From assembly GCF_041956535.1 (NCBI RefSeq), contig NW_027192215.1, positions 1 to 64,000 of the forward strand: a stretch of 64,000 nt of DNA. The letters are read 5' to 3'. The notes below the pieces were generated by a model that saw only the letters and a list, made by a program, of their open reading frames with translations, did not search any database and was not told the DNA's origin. Position numbers and translations under genes: made by a program. Origin of the DNA: Calcarisporiella thermophila CBS 279.70 (Eukaryota; Calcarisporiellomycota). Below, piece after piece: positions 10,844 through 21,153 of this stretch. Numbering within the stretch: position 1 is the stretch's first letter; every line of letters begins with the position of its first letter.

Positions 10844-12975
10844 ATGCTCAGACTTACACATCACTCATTGAACCGGGTACAAAATCACCCCAAAAAATCT
10901 CGTACCCAGCTCGCGTGTTGTGGATGTCGAGGGAAAAAGCTTAAATGTGATGGTAATCTCAGTGGATGTTCACGTTGCAAATCGCGAAACATTCCGTGCA
11001 TATATCCCCTAACATTAACCCGAAGGGGACGCCCAGCCAACAATTTGGACGGTTGGTCTGGGAGTAAGCTTATCAACTTTAGCTATAGTAAAAAAGAAAG
11101 CTACGGATACATCATCCATTCAACCATGATGCAACTCGATCGAATGCTATTTGGATTAACAGTGAAGTATACAAGTGGAATGTACAATATTTTGTTCCTC
11201 GCTGTTTTAACAAATGCTTCTTTTCACAGCCTGGATTAACACAATCTACTTCCATCCGGCCGATTTGGAATCGTCCATGGGCAAAGTCAATAGAGTTTAA
11301 ACGCTTTCCTGGTTTATACTTTAGCCAAGACGATCACCTGGGTATCCTGATCGAAAAAATGAGTTCCTTATGTGTTGGCGAATCTGTCAAGAAGAGCTTC
11401 CCTCGTTTCGTCGAGAGAGCGGTCAAAATTGAGCAGTCAGCCTCTCTTTTCGCCCGGCGTGATCCTCTAAAATCAATCAATATGTCTCTAGGGATTTCTC
11501 TTATTGACGAGTGGTTTTATAAGCATATTAACCCGCAACCACTGGTGCTCAATCGCACCATCACGATCAAGGAATACTGCGAGCAGCGAATCGATCCGTT
11601 CCTTTATGCGACACTTTTTGGAAAAATACTGGCCGTGAATGAGGATGAACGAACACGCCTCAACGGAGAGATACTCATTGACTATGCATTTTCTATTTTG
11701 GAAACCGAGCCGTACCGTGCTACACTTTCCAGGCTGCAGGGCCTCTACATTCTGGCTGGCCACATGAATTACCTGGGCGATTCTAAAAAATGCTCAGCGC
11801 TTAATAGATTGGCGTTGAGGGTTGCGAAAGACCTACGTATTCCAGAACAAGATTCGAGTGAATTCAATGAGATCCTGGACCCTGCCGAACGCGAACTCCG
11901 CAATAATATCTGGTGGGCGCTACGCAGCGTATTCACATGGGAAGCCTTTCATTTAGGGAATAGTATAGATATGGAGCTCATCACGGCACCGATCCAACTT
12001 CCTGTCAAAAGCGAGAAAGAATCGGTGCTTTTTGCGCTTGACCAGAACAACGGCTATACCCTGTTTCAGCAAGAGCACGCACACATGATCCGCACCTCCT
12101 TCAATTTCGCTTGTCTGAACGTTTTCTTGGCGGAAGTATGGCAATGCATCACCTCGACTCTTTCCACCACTTCTAATTTAGCTACGAACGAATTGACTAG
12201 CGTGAACGAAGCAATTCAACCTCACCACCCCATCTCGCTCTTGTCCTCTCTATTAACGCGATCACTAACGGACTACACTGTCAATTTGGATCCGGAATAT
12301 GCTGCAGAGCAACTTCTCTATCTCTATACACTGATGATCCATGTTCACTTTTTGAAACCCCACCACGACTCCCCCATCTCGCTTAATATCAGCACTGTCA
12401 TCCACTGCACTTTTTACGCGAACGCAGTCGTCAACTTAGCCGAGATTGTGCTTGAGGATCCTGAGAGTTTACCAGCACAACCCGTCGTGGCATTCGGGCT
12501 AAATACATGCGTCTTTTTGTATTCTCTTGTCTTGAAAGCGAAAATTCGCACCCTACGTGATGAGGCCCTACTTAATCTGAACAGAATCCTACAATTCTTC
12601 AGAACCAAGATCGTCGTTTTTAAGGAGGAAGATAGTATGAAAACAATTGAAAACATACTCGCTGACGCTGAGTTGTCTTCACTAGAGGAGCTAAATGAAT
12701 CCTCTACAATAATTCCAATCATGGCTCCAGCAGTGAGTTTGAGACCTCTATCGCCTGTTGAGAGCAGAAATAAAGACGCATCACCACTTTCGACGGTACC
12801 CATTTTTCTGGTACGTGATATAACCGCGCCGGAAGCAGAGGAGGAACTATCGAGACCATCCTTAGCGTGGTCAGACTCCCTGGAACCTCAGCGTGGGAGT
12901 TCAGATGGGAGTATAGGCTTGGATGATATAGCATTGGACTATCTTTTACAGCCACTCCAGCTGGATATCATATAG
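10844..12975 (+). CDS. Zn(II)2Cys6 transcription factor
   Basis: Two exons, 10844..11161 and 11230..12975, spliced in phase (687 aa). The binuclear zinc cluster CX2CX6CX6CX2CX6C lies at residues 25-52, with the basic stretch RGKKLKC between the second and third Cys, so it should bind CGG-type DNA in the nucleus. A middle regulatory region follows, with RDPLKSINMSL, LNRTITIKEYC, RIDPFLYATLFGK, SRLQGLYILAGHM and ERELRNNIWWALR. These blocks are closely matched in the second factor at 28778..31119, and the intron sits at the equivalent position in both, so the two genes are paralogs. The last ~120 residues are acidic and poorly structured, a likely activation region. Targets are unknown. Confidence 0.88.
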
Positions 12976-13690
12976 CTTTTGTTATTGATACACTGCAGCT
13001 CATATGATTTTCGATTCCGAAGCTCCCCCCTTCCCCCTCTTTGCTGCTAATTCCATTGACATCTACTCCTAAATGGGATTCAATACCCACGATTGTTTTA
13101 AATAGTTTTGAAAGTTCGCCTGGTCGAGCTAGAAAATGGGAACAAGGCAGGGTTGAGTATTATTATGTAAATCCATTTAAAGAGATGCCTAGATATGAGC
13201 GCCATAGGACCTCAAATCACTGCTTCCTTATACAGGCCCCCTGCTTTTAGGATTATGTGCGCGGTTAAATGTTCATTTATCACCAGTTTTTGTATAATTC
13301 TATCCCTTTGTTTCATTTTTTTTTAATGCTGCTAACTTCCACTGTATTTTCATGTTCTATAATATTCTGTGCAAATTAAATCATTGTCTTGTGGACCAGT
13401 TTATTCATGACAATGTCTAATGTTTCGAAATAGGAAATACATGTCAACCAGCACAGGGTACTATTAAGAAAGATATGGCGCTGAATAAATTCACGCTGAA
13501 CTATCTTCTTTTAGAAGAGGCGGAGCTCCCCCGTAGCACTGTGGTTGACTACCAGTGTCTGTTGATCATCCCCACATATTTAGCTGCAATCTAGGGGTGC
13601 TGTTCTCATATAACAATTTCCCCTATTCAAAGCAAGCGAACTATGATATTGGCAACTTTTGTGGTTGATAAGAGCCTGCATCATCTCTCG
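12976..13690. other. Intergenic (convergent gene ends)
   Basis: 3' flanks of the Zn2Cys6 gene and of the convergent regulator. A 69-codon frame at 13041..13250 has no support. Confidence 0.45.
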
Positions 13691-15867
13691 CTAGAAGGGT
13701 TTGAGCGCAAGCCGTCTTAACTTAGGCATTCTCATTAGCTCCAATTCCTCCTTCGAAAACACTCGTGGCCTCATCTCCTCTAATGCCTCTGCAATTCGTT
13801 GGGCTAGCCAGTGTTCAATCACACCCCTATGGGAGAGCGAGAATAGCAATCTGAGAGCCTGAGCGAGCTCCTGAAAAACCCTGCGTCGCACTGGGATACT
13901 TGGATGTTCATGGGATATGAACTTACAATTCTCACATACCAGCTGAGCGCATATAAATGGAGAGCCTTTGCACCAGTTTCTGGCCCGAATGGAACGATGC
14001 AACGACGCGATACAGTGGGAGAGACCCTGTTGAATAAATTCGTAACACCAACAGCAAGAATCCTCTTGCTATGCTTTGTTCCATACCTTGACATACTCGT
14101 CTAGTGCCTTTGCTCGCAGTTGCTGCATCGAGTCCGAATTGAATCTGCTGGGAGGCGCATCGGATTTGATAAATTGCTGCCAAAGGGAGCACCAGTAGAT
14201 CCAAAACGAAAATACAGAGTTAAACGAATAACATTGATCCATAGTATGCTCGTCGCAGTACTGCTTCACCTCGTTCAGATATCTCTGAAGAGAGATTGCG
14301 ATGCTGATGAGCTGCTGGGTGATGGTTAAGTCGGAATTTGACCAATCAAACCCCCTGATCTCATATATTCTGGAGGTGGTTATGATGTGTAGCATCAAGA
14401 GAAGCTATGATTATAGCTTAAGCGTAAAAGAGCGAGATTAGAAATGAACCGGGGTGACATCCATTACCAGCATCAGCTTGTATCGCACGCCGTCATTCGA
14501 GTAGATGGTGGGCTTGGGAGAGTTTTTGATCACATCGAAGCTAACCAATCCTGGTTTGTCAAAATCGAAACTGTACAACAGTTCGCGTTTACAGATAAAG
14601 GCCCTTTGACGATAAAAAAAGCATCGATGGAATTTAACAGTTAAGCTGGTCATGGTAGGTCAATACTTGGTTCTACATTCGCTCACCAGATTCTTCTTTG
14701 AAATTCCCTTTGTTCAGGATCCATTTCCCTTGGCGCGTCCTTATCCATTTGTACCGTGAGAGCCATCAGTACAGCTTGGGTGTGGTATTTGTGCGCATCG
14801 TCAAAACGAGCAAGCCAGACCATACATCTTTCCATGTTGAGGAAAGCGAGCACCGCGTAGAGAGAAGGAGAATCGAAGATGTCCTCTAAGGATTGTCTTG
14901 CTTGTGCAAGTATGCTTCTCATGGAAAGGTGAACTTGACGCATTAGAGGCGACTGCGGATGGGCCAGTACTAAATGAACAGCCGAGCAGGCGATGGCAGT
15001 GTGGATCAGTGCAGGCTCGAGTTCCCCTCGATAGTAACTTTCAAGAAAGGAAATCCGATTCGGGTGCATTGCGAATGTAATGCAGTCGCTCAAGTATATA
15101 TGAAAGAGCCGGTCTGTAAGCTCACGGCTGATTTTGAGAGATTTTGCGGGCCATTGAAGATCTCTATCTTTGATGGGTACCGGAAATGAACATAACACGA
15201 AGATCGGGAGGGATCGAGGAGGATGATTAAAATCGCCAGATGGGGGAATATTGAACTGGAATGGCTGGTCGGGTAGAGAAGAGGCGGCAACCACGAATTG
15301 AGCACTTAGAAGGCGTTGCAGATCAGCTAGAGAATTTAATTGAAGCTGAAAGCGCAGAGCATTAGCAGTCATTAGGAAGCCCCAGGTCTCATTTCGTTCC
15401 CGAGGATGGGTCCCAGATTGCTCAGCATCATTCCCTATAGGCACTGGCAATGGGTAGCGTGCCAGCGCCTCGCAAGGTTGAGGAGGAGCAGAGCATGGAT
15501 CGACGTTGCCATGATGAAATGTTCCCATCCTGATGTCTGAATGTAGAAATATACTACGCAGTGCCTCGCTTGCCTGAAACTCCGAATAAGCGGAGCAACC
15601 TAAAAAATATTCGTGCAATGGGGCTCTTTCAGTTTCCAGGAACAGAAGGGGAAGTGACGTGCCTGTTCCGTTTTGAGCAAATTCTAAATTGGGATTCGCA
15701 GTACTGCACAGAGAGGTGGGGATGCCGGCAAGCTGCAATTCCGGCTCGATGGTTGCCGGCGCATTTCGCTCGAAACCCGGACCACGTGGGGGGCGGAGGC
15801 CAATCGAGCTTGGGCACACCTCAAAATCTCGGCCGATGCCCCTCAGCTTGAGAAGCAGAGCTTGCAT
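13691..15867 (-). CDS. Fungal transcription-factor-like regulator without a zinc cluster
   Basis: Four exons read on the minus strand, 15867..14687, 14603..14468, 14404..14087 and 14026..13691, join in phase to give 656 aa. The fungal-specific regulatory region is visible at about residues 245-395: DRLFHIYLSDCITFAMHPNRISFL, ALIHTAIACSAVHL, SLYAVLAFLNMERCMVWL, YHTQAVLMALTV and FQRRIW. These are hallmarks of the middle region of Zn2Cys6 factors. The N-terminus starts directly with MQALLLKLRGIGRDFE, which resembles the linker that normally follows a zinc cluster. Upstream there is an in-frame stop, and the ~110 bp to the divergent gene encode no Cys cluster in any frame. It probably acts as a co-regulator, or is a degenerate factor. 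Exon 1 is unusually GC-rich compared with the surroundings. Confidence 0.75.
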
Positions 15868-16033
15868 TAGAGTTAAGGCTTCCCGGTTCTCGAACCTCCG
15901 GCTGAGTCATTGGTCATAAGCCACCGATTGGATGAGTAAGGACGCGGGCTGGATCTCGTTTAGCCATATACTTATATACCCAAATGAAGGGGAAGCCTAG
16001 TCTGGAATACAAGGCTACAGCCAGAGGTTCCCA
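15868..16033. promoter_or_regulatory. Shared divergent promoter, regulator / NmrA-like gene
   Basis: The two start codons are only 166 bp apart. A near-symmetric TATA-like cluster at 15965-15980 reads TATATAAG on the minus strand and TATATACC on the plus strand, so it could serve both genes. Confidence 0.5.
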
Positions 16034-17052
16034 ATGCCCAACCCATTAAAGCCTCTTGTAGTAATATGCGGCGCCACCGGTGCTCAAGGCGGCTCTGTCC
16101 TCAATGCTCTTCTTGCATCCCAAAAATATCATTTGCGCGCTCTGACGCGTAACCCTAGCTCTCCAACCGCTAAAGAGCTCGCTTCTCGCGATGTCGAGGT
16201 CAAGGGATGTGATTTCTCCAATCGAAAAGATCTGCAGAATGCTTTTGCGGGCGCATACGCAGTGTTTGCTATGACTAATTACTTCGATCTGGTTCCGAGT
16301 CATTCCGATCCCAAATCCGAGGAAGAACAGGGGAAACAAATGGCAGACGTCGCATTAGAGGTGGGAGTACAACATTACATTTGGAGGTGAGTGGGAAGAG
16401 CTGCAATTATAATTCTACCGACTTAAGGAAGAACACCGGCTGATGTTTTGCTGGCTTGATTGTTAGCTCGCTGGAAGACATTGAAAAAGCATCCAACGGC
16501 AAGTACAAGAATGTGCACCACTTCATTAATAAGGCTCGTGTTGAGGACTATATCAAGCAAACCAAGCTCCCGTATACCGCGATAAAAATAGCATTCTACT
16601 ATGAAAATTTTGTTAAGTTTTTCCCTCCCCAGAGAGCCCAGAACGGCCAGCTTGTTTTATCTAACCCAATGAGGCCCAACGTCAAGCTTCCAATGATCTC
16701 GGCAACCTATGATGTTGGACCTGCGGTGGCTGAGATTCTCGAGGATCGCGATCAGTATCTCGGAAAGGTTCTCGACTTAGCTGGAGAAGCATACACTCTC
16801 GTGGAGATTGCCGAGATCATGTCACGCGTTTCAGGCCAGCAGGTCCATTACAATTATGTGCCTCCAGAAAAACTAGACCAGGAGCTCCCGTATATTGCCT
16901 CGGATCCCAATCTTTATGAGGCATTCGGATTCCACAATGACTTTGGATTTTTTTCTGGCCGTGATTTCAAAAAGTCGCGCATGGTGCGCCACCGATTTCT
17001 AACTTTCCAGGAATATCTTAAAAAGATTGGGTGGACAGGACCCCATCCTTAA
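16034..17052 (+). CDS. NmrA-like NAD(P)-binding protein
   Basis: Two exons, 16034..16386 and 16467..17052, join through a split Ser codon (HYIWSSLED) to give 312 aa. The N-terminal Rossmann glycine motif is CGATGAQGGSVL (about residues 12-23). Further family blocks are LRALTRNPSS, EVKGCDF, VFAMTNYFD, EEEQGKQMADVALEVGVQHYIWSS, and later YTAIKIAFYYENF and GKVLDLAGEAYTLVEIAEIMS. This is the NmrA/HSCARG-like atypical SDR subfamily, which senses or uses NAD(P)(H); some members regulate transcription factors, others reduce substrates. The catalytic YxxxK is absent, as usual for NmrA-type sensors. Its divergent partner is a transcription-factor-like protein, a suggestive but unproven pairing. Confidence 0.87.
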
Positions 17053-17483
17053 TTCAATCCCACTTGTAGAGATAAACTCCATTTTGAAATTTCTGTGTAT
17101 GTATTCTTGACCCTATCTAAGCATTAAATTTTCTTATATGTCTTTGTTATATTTAGAATATCCTACCAGAGATTTCTGGTACCGCGCTGGAAATTTATGG
17201 TAATGGTTATGGTTGAAAATAAACCAACGAACCAAAATTGCTACCTGTGCTGTTGACATTGTGATATATCAGTAAGCTTGATATATTTTAAAACGCAAAT
17301 GTTTTTTTTTGTTGTCGTAGAGATTGGTAATAGCTGCCTCAACACCTCCAATATGATGAGTTGAATAAGATTTACCATTTTATAATTCTATAGTTTGATG
17401 ATGGTCTACGTATGTTTGTAAAATATACTTTAGTATTTATTTATTACCAAATAATCATTACACATTTTCATTATACATGTCAA
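17053..17483. other. Intergenic (convergent gene ends)
   Basis: AT-rich 3' flanks with no supported gene. Confidence 0.45.
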
Positions 17484-17858
17484 TTAAGAGCATTCAAATA
17501 CTTGTGCACTTGAGCAGGAGCCAATGTCCATGACTCTTGCACTACAAGACTGGTATGGTGAGCAGGGCGTAACTCGACAGTCAGAGTTGTTTATGCAGAT
17601 ATGCCGTGCTACGCCATGTTCAGCGTCACAACTCCTACAACTCTGTCCAGAGGGACACCCTTTGATTTTACAATCATCAATGCATTCGTATTTGTCTGGC
17701 ACTTGGAAAAAAGGTGATTTTTCAGAAGTGTCTTCACAAATTTGTCCGTAGGGGCATCCCGATGTTCTGCAGTCCTTTTTTCCGCTGCAGCTAGTCACTC
17801 CCTTGGAATAGAGGGCGATGGTGAGCAAGGTAATATAGAGCAAAGTAGACTTGTACAT
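17484..17858 (-). CDS. Small secreted Cys-rich protein with three repeats
   Basis: 124 aa, intronless. The ATG at 17858 gives a classic signal peptide (LLYITLLTIALYSKGVTS, residues 5-22); an upstream in-frame ATG would place 39 hydrophilic residues in front and is less likely. The mature part contains three spaced copies of a DC(R/K)xxxCPxGQxC-like unit: DCRTSGCPYGQIC, DCKIKGCPSGQSC and DCRVTPCSPYQSC. The even, paired Cys pattern suggests disulfide-bonded modules acting outside the cell. I recognise no named family; it is effector-like in size and composition. Confidence 0.75.
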   Translation of the reverse strand: MYKSTLLYITLLTIALYSKGVTSCSGKKDCRTSGCPYGQICEDTSEKSPFFQVPDKYECIDDCKIKGCPSGQSCRSCDAEHGVARHICINNSDCRVTPCSPYQSCSARVMDIGSCSSAQVFECS

Positions 17859-18505
17859 ATTTGCAACGAACAGTAGAATCCAAAAGCAATTTTGTTCGTT
17901 TTTAACAAATAATGCCGGGCTTTTTATCTTGGGGGCATTTAGAGATCCGCGGTTCTTAATAACTGCAAGGGTCATTATTGTAGTCCACGATTTTCACTAG
18001 GTTGAATTTAGTAATTCGTGTAAATGGAATTTTATACTGATCATTGAAGGGTCATGATAGGAGAGAATGCGCCCTCTTCTACAATCTTAACATTCGATGA
18101 AGTCGACTTGCAATTGGCTTAGGGATTGAAAATATGGCTTCGATGATGATAATAAGATATAGGCTCCAGATATGAACTAAATATGAACTAGACACTGACA
18201 AAGTCGAATAAGGATATTACTTGCTGTGTAATACTAAACTCCTCCTGGAGATTATAAAAAAGTACACCCCCTTAATTTGTAAACACTAGAACCTCCTAGT
18301 TCGATAACACTATATGATGTCAGACTAGATGTGTTTTGTGTTCAGAGTTGAAGAAGTCTCTGATCTCAACCTGAAAATCATAAATATGGCTTTAAAGAAA
18401 CATTAAAATTCTCCGGTTCACTGCCAGATTTATTCTTGAATGGAAGTTAGATTAAACCAAGGTTCATCTCAAAAGACGGGAGATAAATCCCCATTGTCAA
18501 AGATA
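17859..18505. other. Intergenic
   Basis: No supported gene. A short tandem AATATGAACTA repeat occurs at about 18170-18192. Confidence 0.4.
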
Positions 18506-20080
18506 TTAATATCGACTGCGGAGTGAATCTAAAAAGGTGCATCGCTCATCCATAATATCGTAAGGATCCGGTTCCAACATAAGCCCAGGCTCTTGAAGCA
18601 CTATGCGCTGATCACTTGAAGCATATTCCGGCCACTGCAGCTGATTTTTGCAGTTGGGGTCGCCGTTTATGGCAAAGCATACCCAATAGTTGACCATTTC
18701 CTTGGACAACTTCAAATCGCTCTTTGAGAAGACGATGGTGTAGGGCGTCTGGGATATACTTCCTGGCCACAGGTATGAATTTTCAAATGCATGACCCGCG
18801 TTGAACGGACGCGGACCCAGTTTCATCAGGATGGTCTTTTGGTTGAATCGATATCGATAACGCTTATTTTTAGCATGCTTCGCCAACAAATACTCTGGGC
18901 ACTTGAACAATACATCACCTATCACGTCCACCGCGCGGGCATACGATGATGTGTAGTCTTTCTCTCGATATATTAGGCCAAGCTGCCTGACATCCTTATC
19001 CTGAATCCCTGGAATCAGCCCGCGAAGAATCTGTGTCCAGTCTCCGAATGGATTGTATACAAAGGTCATGAAAGAGGTGGCCTCATCGGTCGTGACCCCT
19101 GACAGTATGGGTATAGGTGAGATGCTTCCTTCTCTCAACATATCACCTGGATCTTTAGCGATAACTTTGCCATCCACAACGGGGCTAGTTGGAACTAGGT
19201 TAATAAAGAGCTCCACTGGCCCTCGGATGAGTTTATAGGTTGAGAGAAGATATGGCCAAGACACTTTTTGCATGCACTCGATGACTTTGGAAGATTCCCT
19301 GCTGACACACCCCAGCCTATGCACGATTTTATCCAGGGCAACCTGATAATACTTCACATCCCCAATCATGGTGGTTGGTCCAGCAGATTGTAGGATAGCT
19401 TTATGAAAAGGGCGAGCTGTGGAGTTGTGATAATGGAGTAGGTGTAAACCAATGGCTCCAGCTCCGGAAGATACTCCCCATAGAGTTACATCTTCTGGAT
19501 TCCCCCCGAAGAGGCGGATATACTTTTGCACCCACTCGAATGCCAGCCGCTGATCAAGCAATTGTAAATTGGCAGCCCCCTCTTTCATTCCGGCCTCTGT
19601 CGAGAAAAATCCGAAGATATTGAGTCGAAAATTGATACTCACAACAACCACCGAGTTTTCTGCAGCCTTCAAAAAATCCCCTCCGTCGTAGGTGGATGCT
19701 CCGCCAAATTCATAGGTCCCTCCGAAAATCCATAGCATCACGGGGAGCGGTTTATCGGGGTTCATGTTGGGGGTCCATACGTTGACCGTAAGGCAATCCT
19801 CATCCATCAAAAAAGGAACAGGCACTACCTGCGGACACATGGGACCAAACTTAGTTGCGTCAAAAAGTCTGTTTGATTTTGCTGGCGGCTGCGGCGGTCT
19901 GAAGCGAAGGTCCTTAATTGGGGGTTGGGCATATGGTATCCCCAAGAATTGGTACACCCCATCTCTTTCAAGTCCCTTAAATATACCGTTATCAAGCGTC
20001 ACTAGCAATTTCTCTTTTGAATACGCACATTTCGCACCAAGAATAAATAAAATGAGTATATATGTACAAATGGAATACAT
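18506..20080 (-). CDS. Secreted type-B carboxylesterase, copy 1
   Basis: 524 aa, intronless, with a signal peptide (residues 1-21). Alpha/beta-hydrolase landmarks: FLGIPYAQPP (46-54), the EDCLTVNVWTP block (94-104), the oxyanion-hole WIFGGTYEFG, the nucleophile elbow WGVSSGAGA with Ser204, the acid residue in SGVTTDEAT, and the His in NAGHAFENSYLW. The enzyme should hydrolyse ester or lipid substrates outside the cell or in the secretory path. The residue after the elbow Gly is Val, where the family (and the neighbouring copy) has Glu. It stands in tandem with copy 2, and both proteins have exactly the same length, consistent with a local duplication. Confidence 0.92.
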   Translation of the reverse strand: MYSICTYILILFILGAKCAYSKEKLLVTLDNGIFKGLERDGVYQFLGIPYAQPPIKDLRFRPPQPPAKSNRLFDATKFGPMCPQVVPVPFLMDEDCLTVNVWTPNMNPDKPLPVMLWIFGGTYEFGGASTYDGGDFLKAAENSVVVVSINFRLNIFGFFSTEAGMKEGAANLQLLDQRLAFEWVQKYIRLFGGNPEDVTLWGVSSGAGAIGLHLLHYHNSTARPFHKAILQSAGPTTMIGDVKYYQVALDKIVHRLGCVSRESSKVIECMQKVSWPYLLSTYKLIRGPVELFINLVPTSPVVDGKVIAKDPGDMLREGSISPIPILSGVTTDEATSFMTFVYNPFGDWTQILRGLIPGIQDKDVRQLGLIYREKDYTSSYARAVDVIGDVLFKCPEYLLAKHAKNKRYRYRFNQKTILMKLGPRPFNAGHAFENSYLWPGSISQTPYTIVFSKSDLKLSKEMVNYWVCFAINGDPNCKNQLQWPEYASSDQRIVLQEPGLMLEPDPYDIMDERCTFLDSLRSRY

Positions 20081-21153
20081 AACTAAAAATTTATATCATC
20101 GATAAATAATTTCACGCTGTGACAGTTTGTATAGCAATATAATGTCAGAAATTAATGAATATTCGATATTTTCTTATATTGCTATGTTGGACAATAAGGG
20201 CATGGTGGTTAATGAATCTCGAAAATAAAAACTTGCGAATATCTCTGCTAGTTATAAAGAGATCCATGTCACCGAAAAATTATTGATTGGCTATGTATGG
20301 TAGAGAAGACAAGGGTGATGATTCAATGAGCCGACAAACTGTTAAACTACCTAATAATGGACAATCAATTCTAAATTCAATACACCGAGAGACAACCAAA
20401 TTGATCGAAACAAGGGTCGTATATTTGATAATTACGAATAGAGTAATTTTAGGTGAGTTCTGGGAAACAAGTGCAATTATTTTTTATATCTCTCGCATAA
20501 ACTCCATGAATAATTGACGGACTCGTCTTAATATTCTATTCAAGAGATATACTTTTTAATTTTTAAGCTTAACAATATCTCCATACAACCTAATGTATGT
20601 AATGTAATATATGTTTTCTTAATTGAATGATTAGCTATATTAAGCTAGAAATATATTATCTCAACAGATTCCACATACAACACTTATCTCTATATTACCC
20701 TAAAAAAATTAGTTATGATATTTGTTTAGTTTGTTCTTCTCAAACTTTGAAATCTCTTGGCTCAAACTACAGTTCTTCCACTATATCAACCAAAAATGGA
20801 TGGAACTATTAATTCCAAAAGCATCGAAAGCTGAAATTCGAAACTCGAAATATAACAGTGAAAATATCATCATATCATTCTCCATAATATAGTATACGTT
20901 AGTTTTTATATGGTTGCAGTTGGTAACCATTACTGATTCCAAATATATCTTCACGAGCTGAGCTTTCAGGCATTCAGATGAATTTAATGGTTTCAAGAGT
21001 CTTGCTATTTTGAAAATTAAAAAAAAGAAAATGTTGAAATTTTCCAGGAAGTTTATGCAAGAACAACTCGATAAAAGAATATGTAAATGCACCAGTAGCA
21101 GAGATGAAGAAACAGAAATACAAAACAATATTACATTGATAAACGCGAATAGG
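20081..21153. other. Intergenic between tandem esterases
   Basis: Holds the promoter of copy 1 and the 3' end of copy 2. A 115-codon frame at 20781..21128 (-) and a 76-codon frame at 20287..20517 (+) lack support. Confidence 0.45.

Noticed and set aside
20781-21128. 115-codon hydrophobic frame between the esterases
   Set aside because: Low-complexity hydrophobic translation of AT-rich DNA, without homology.
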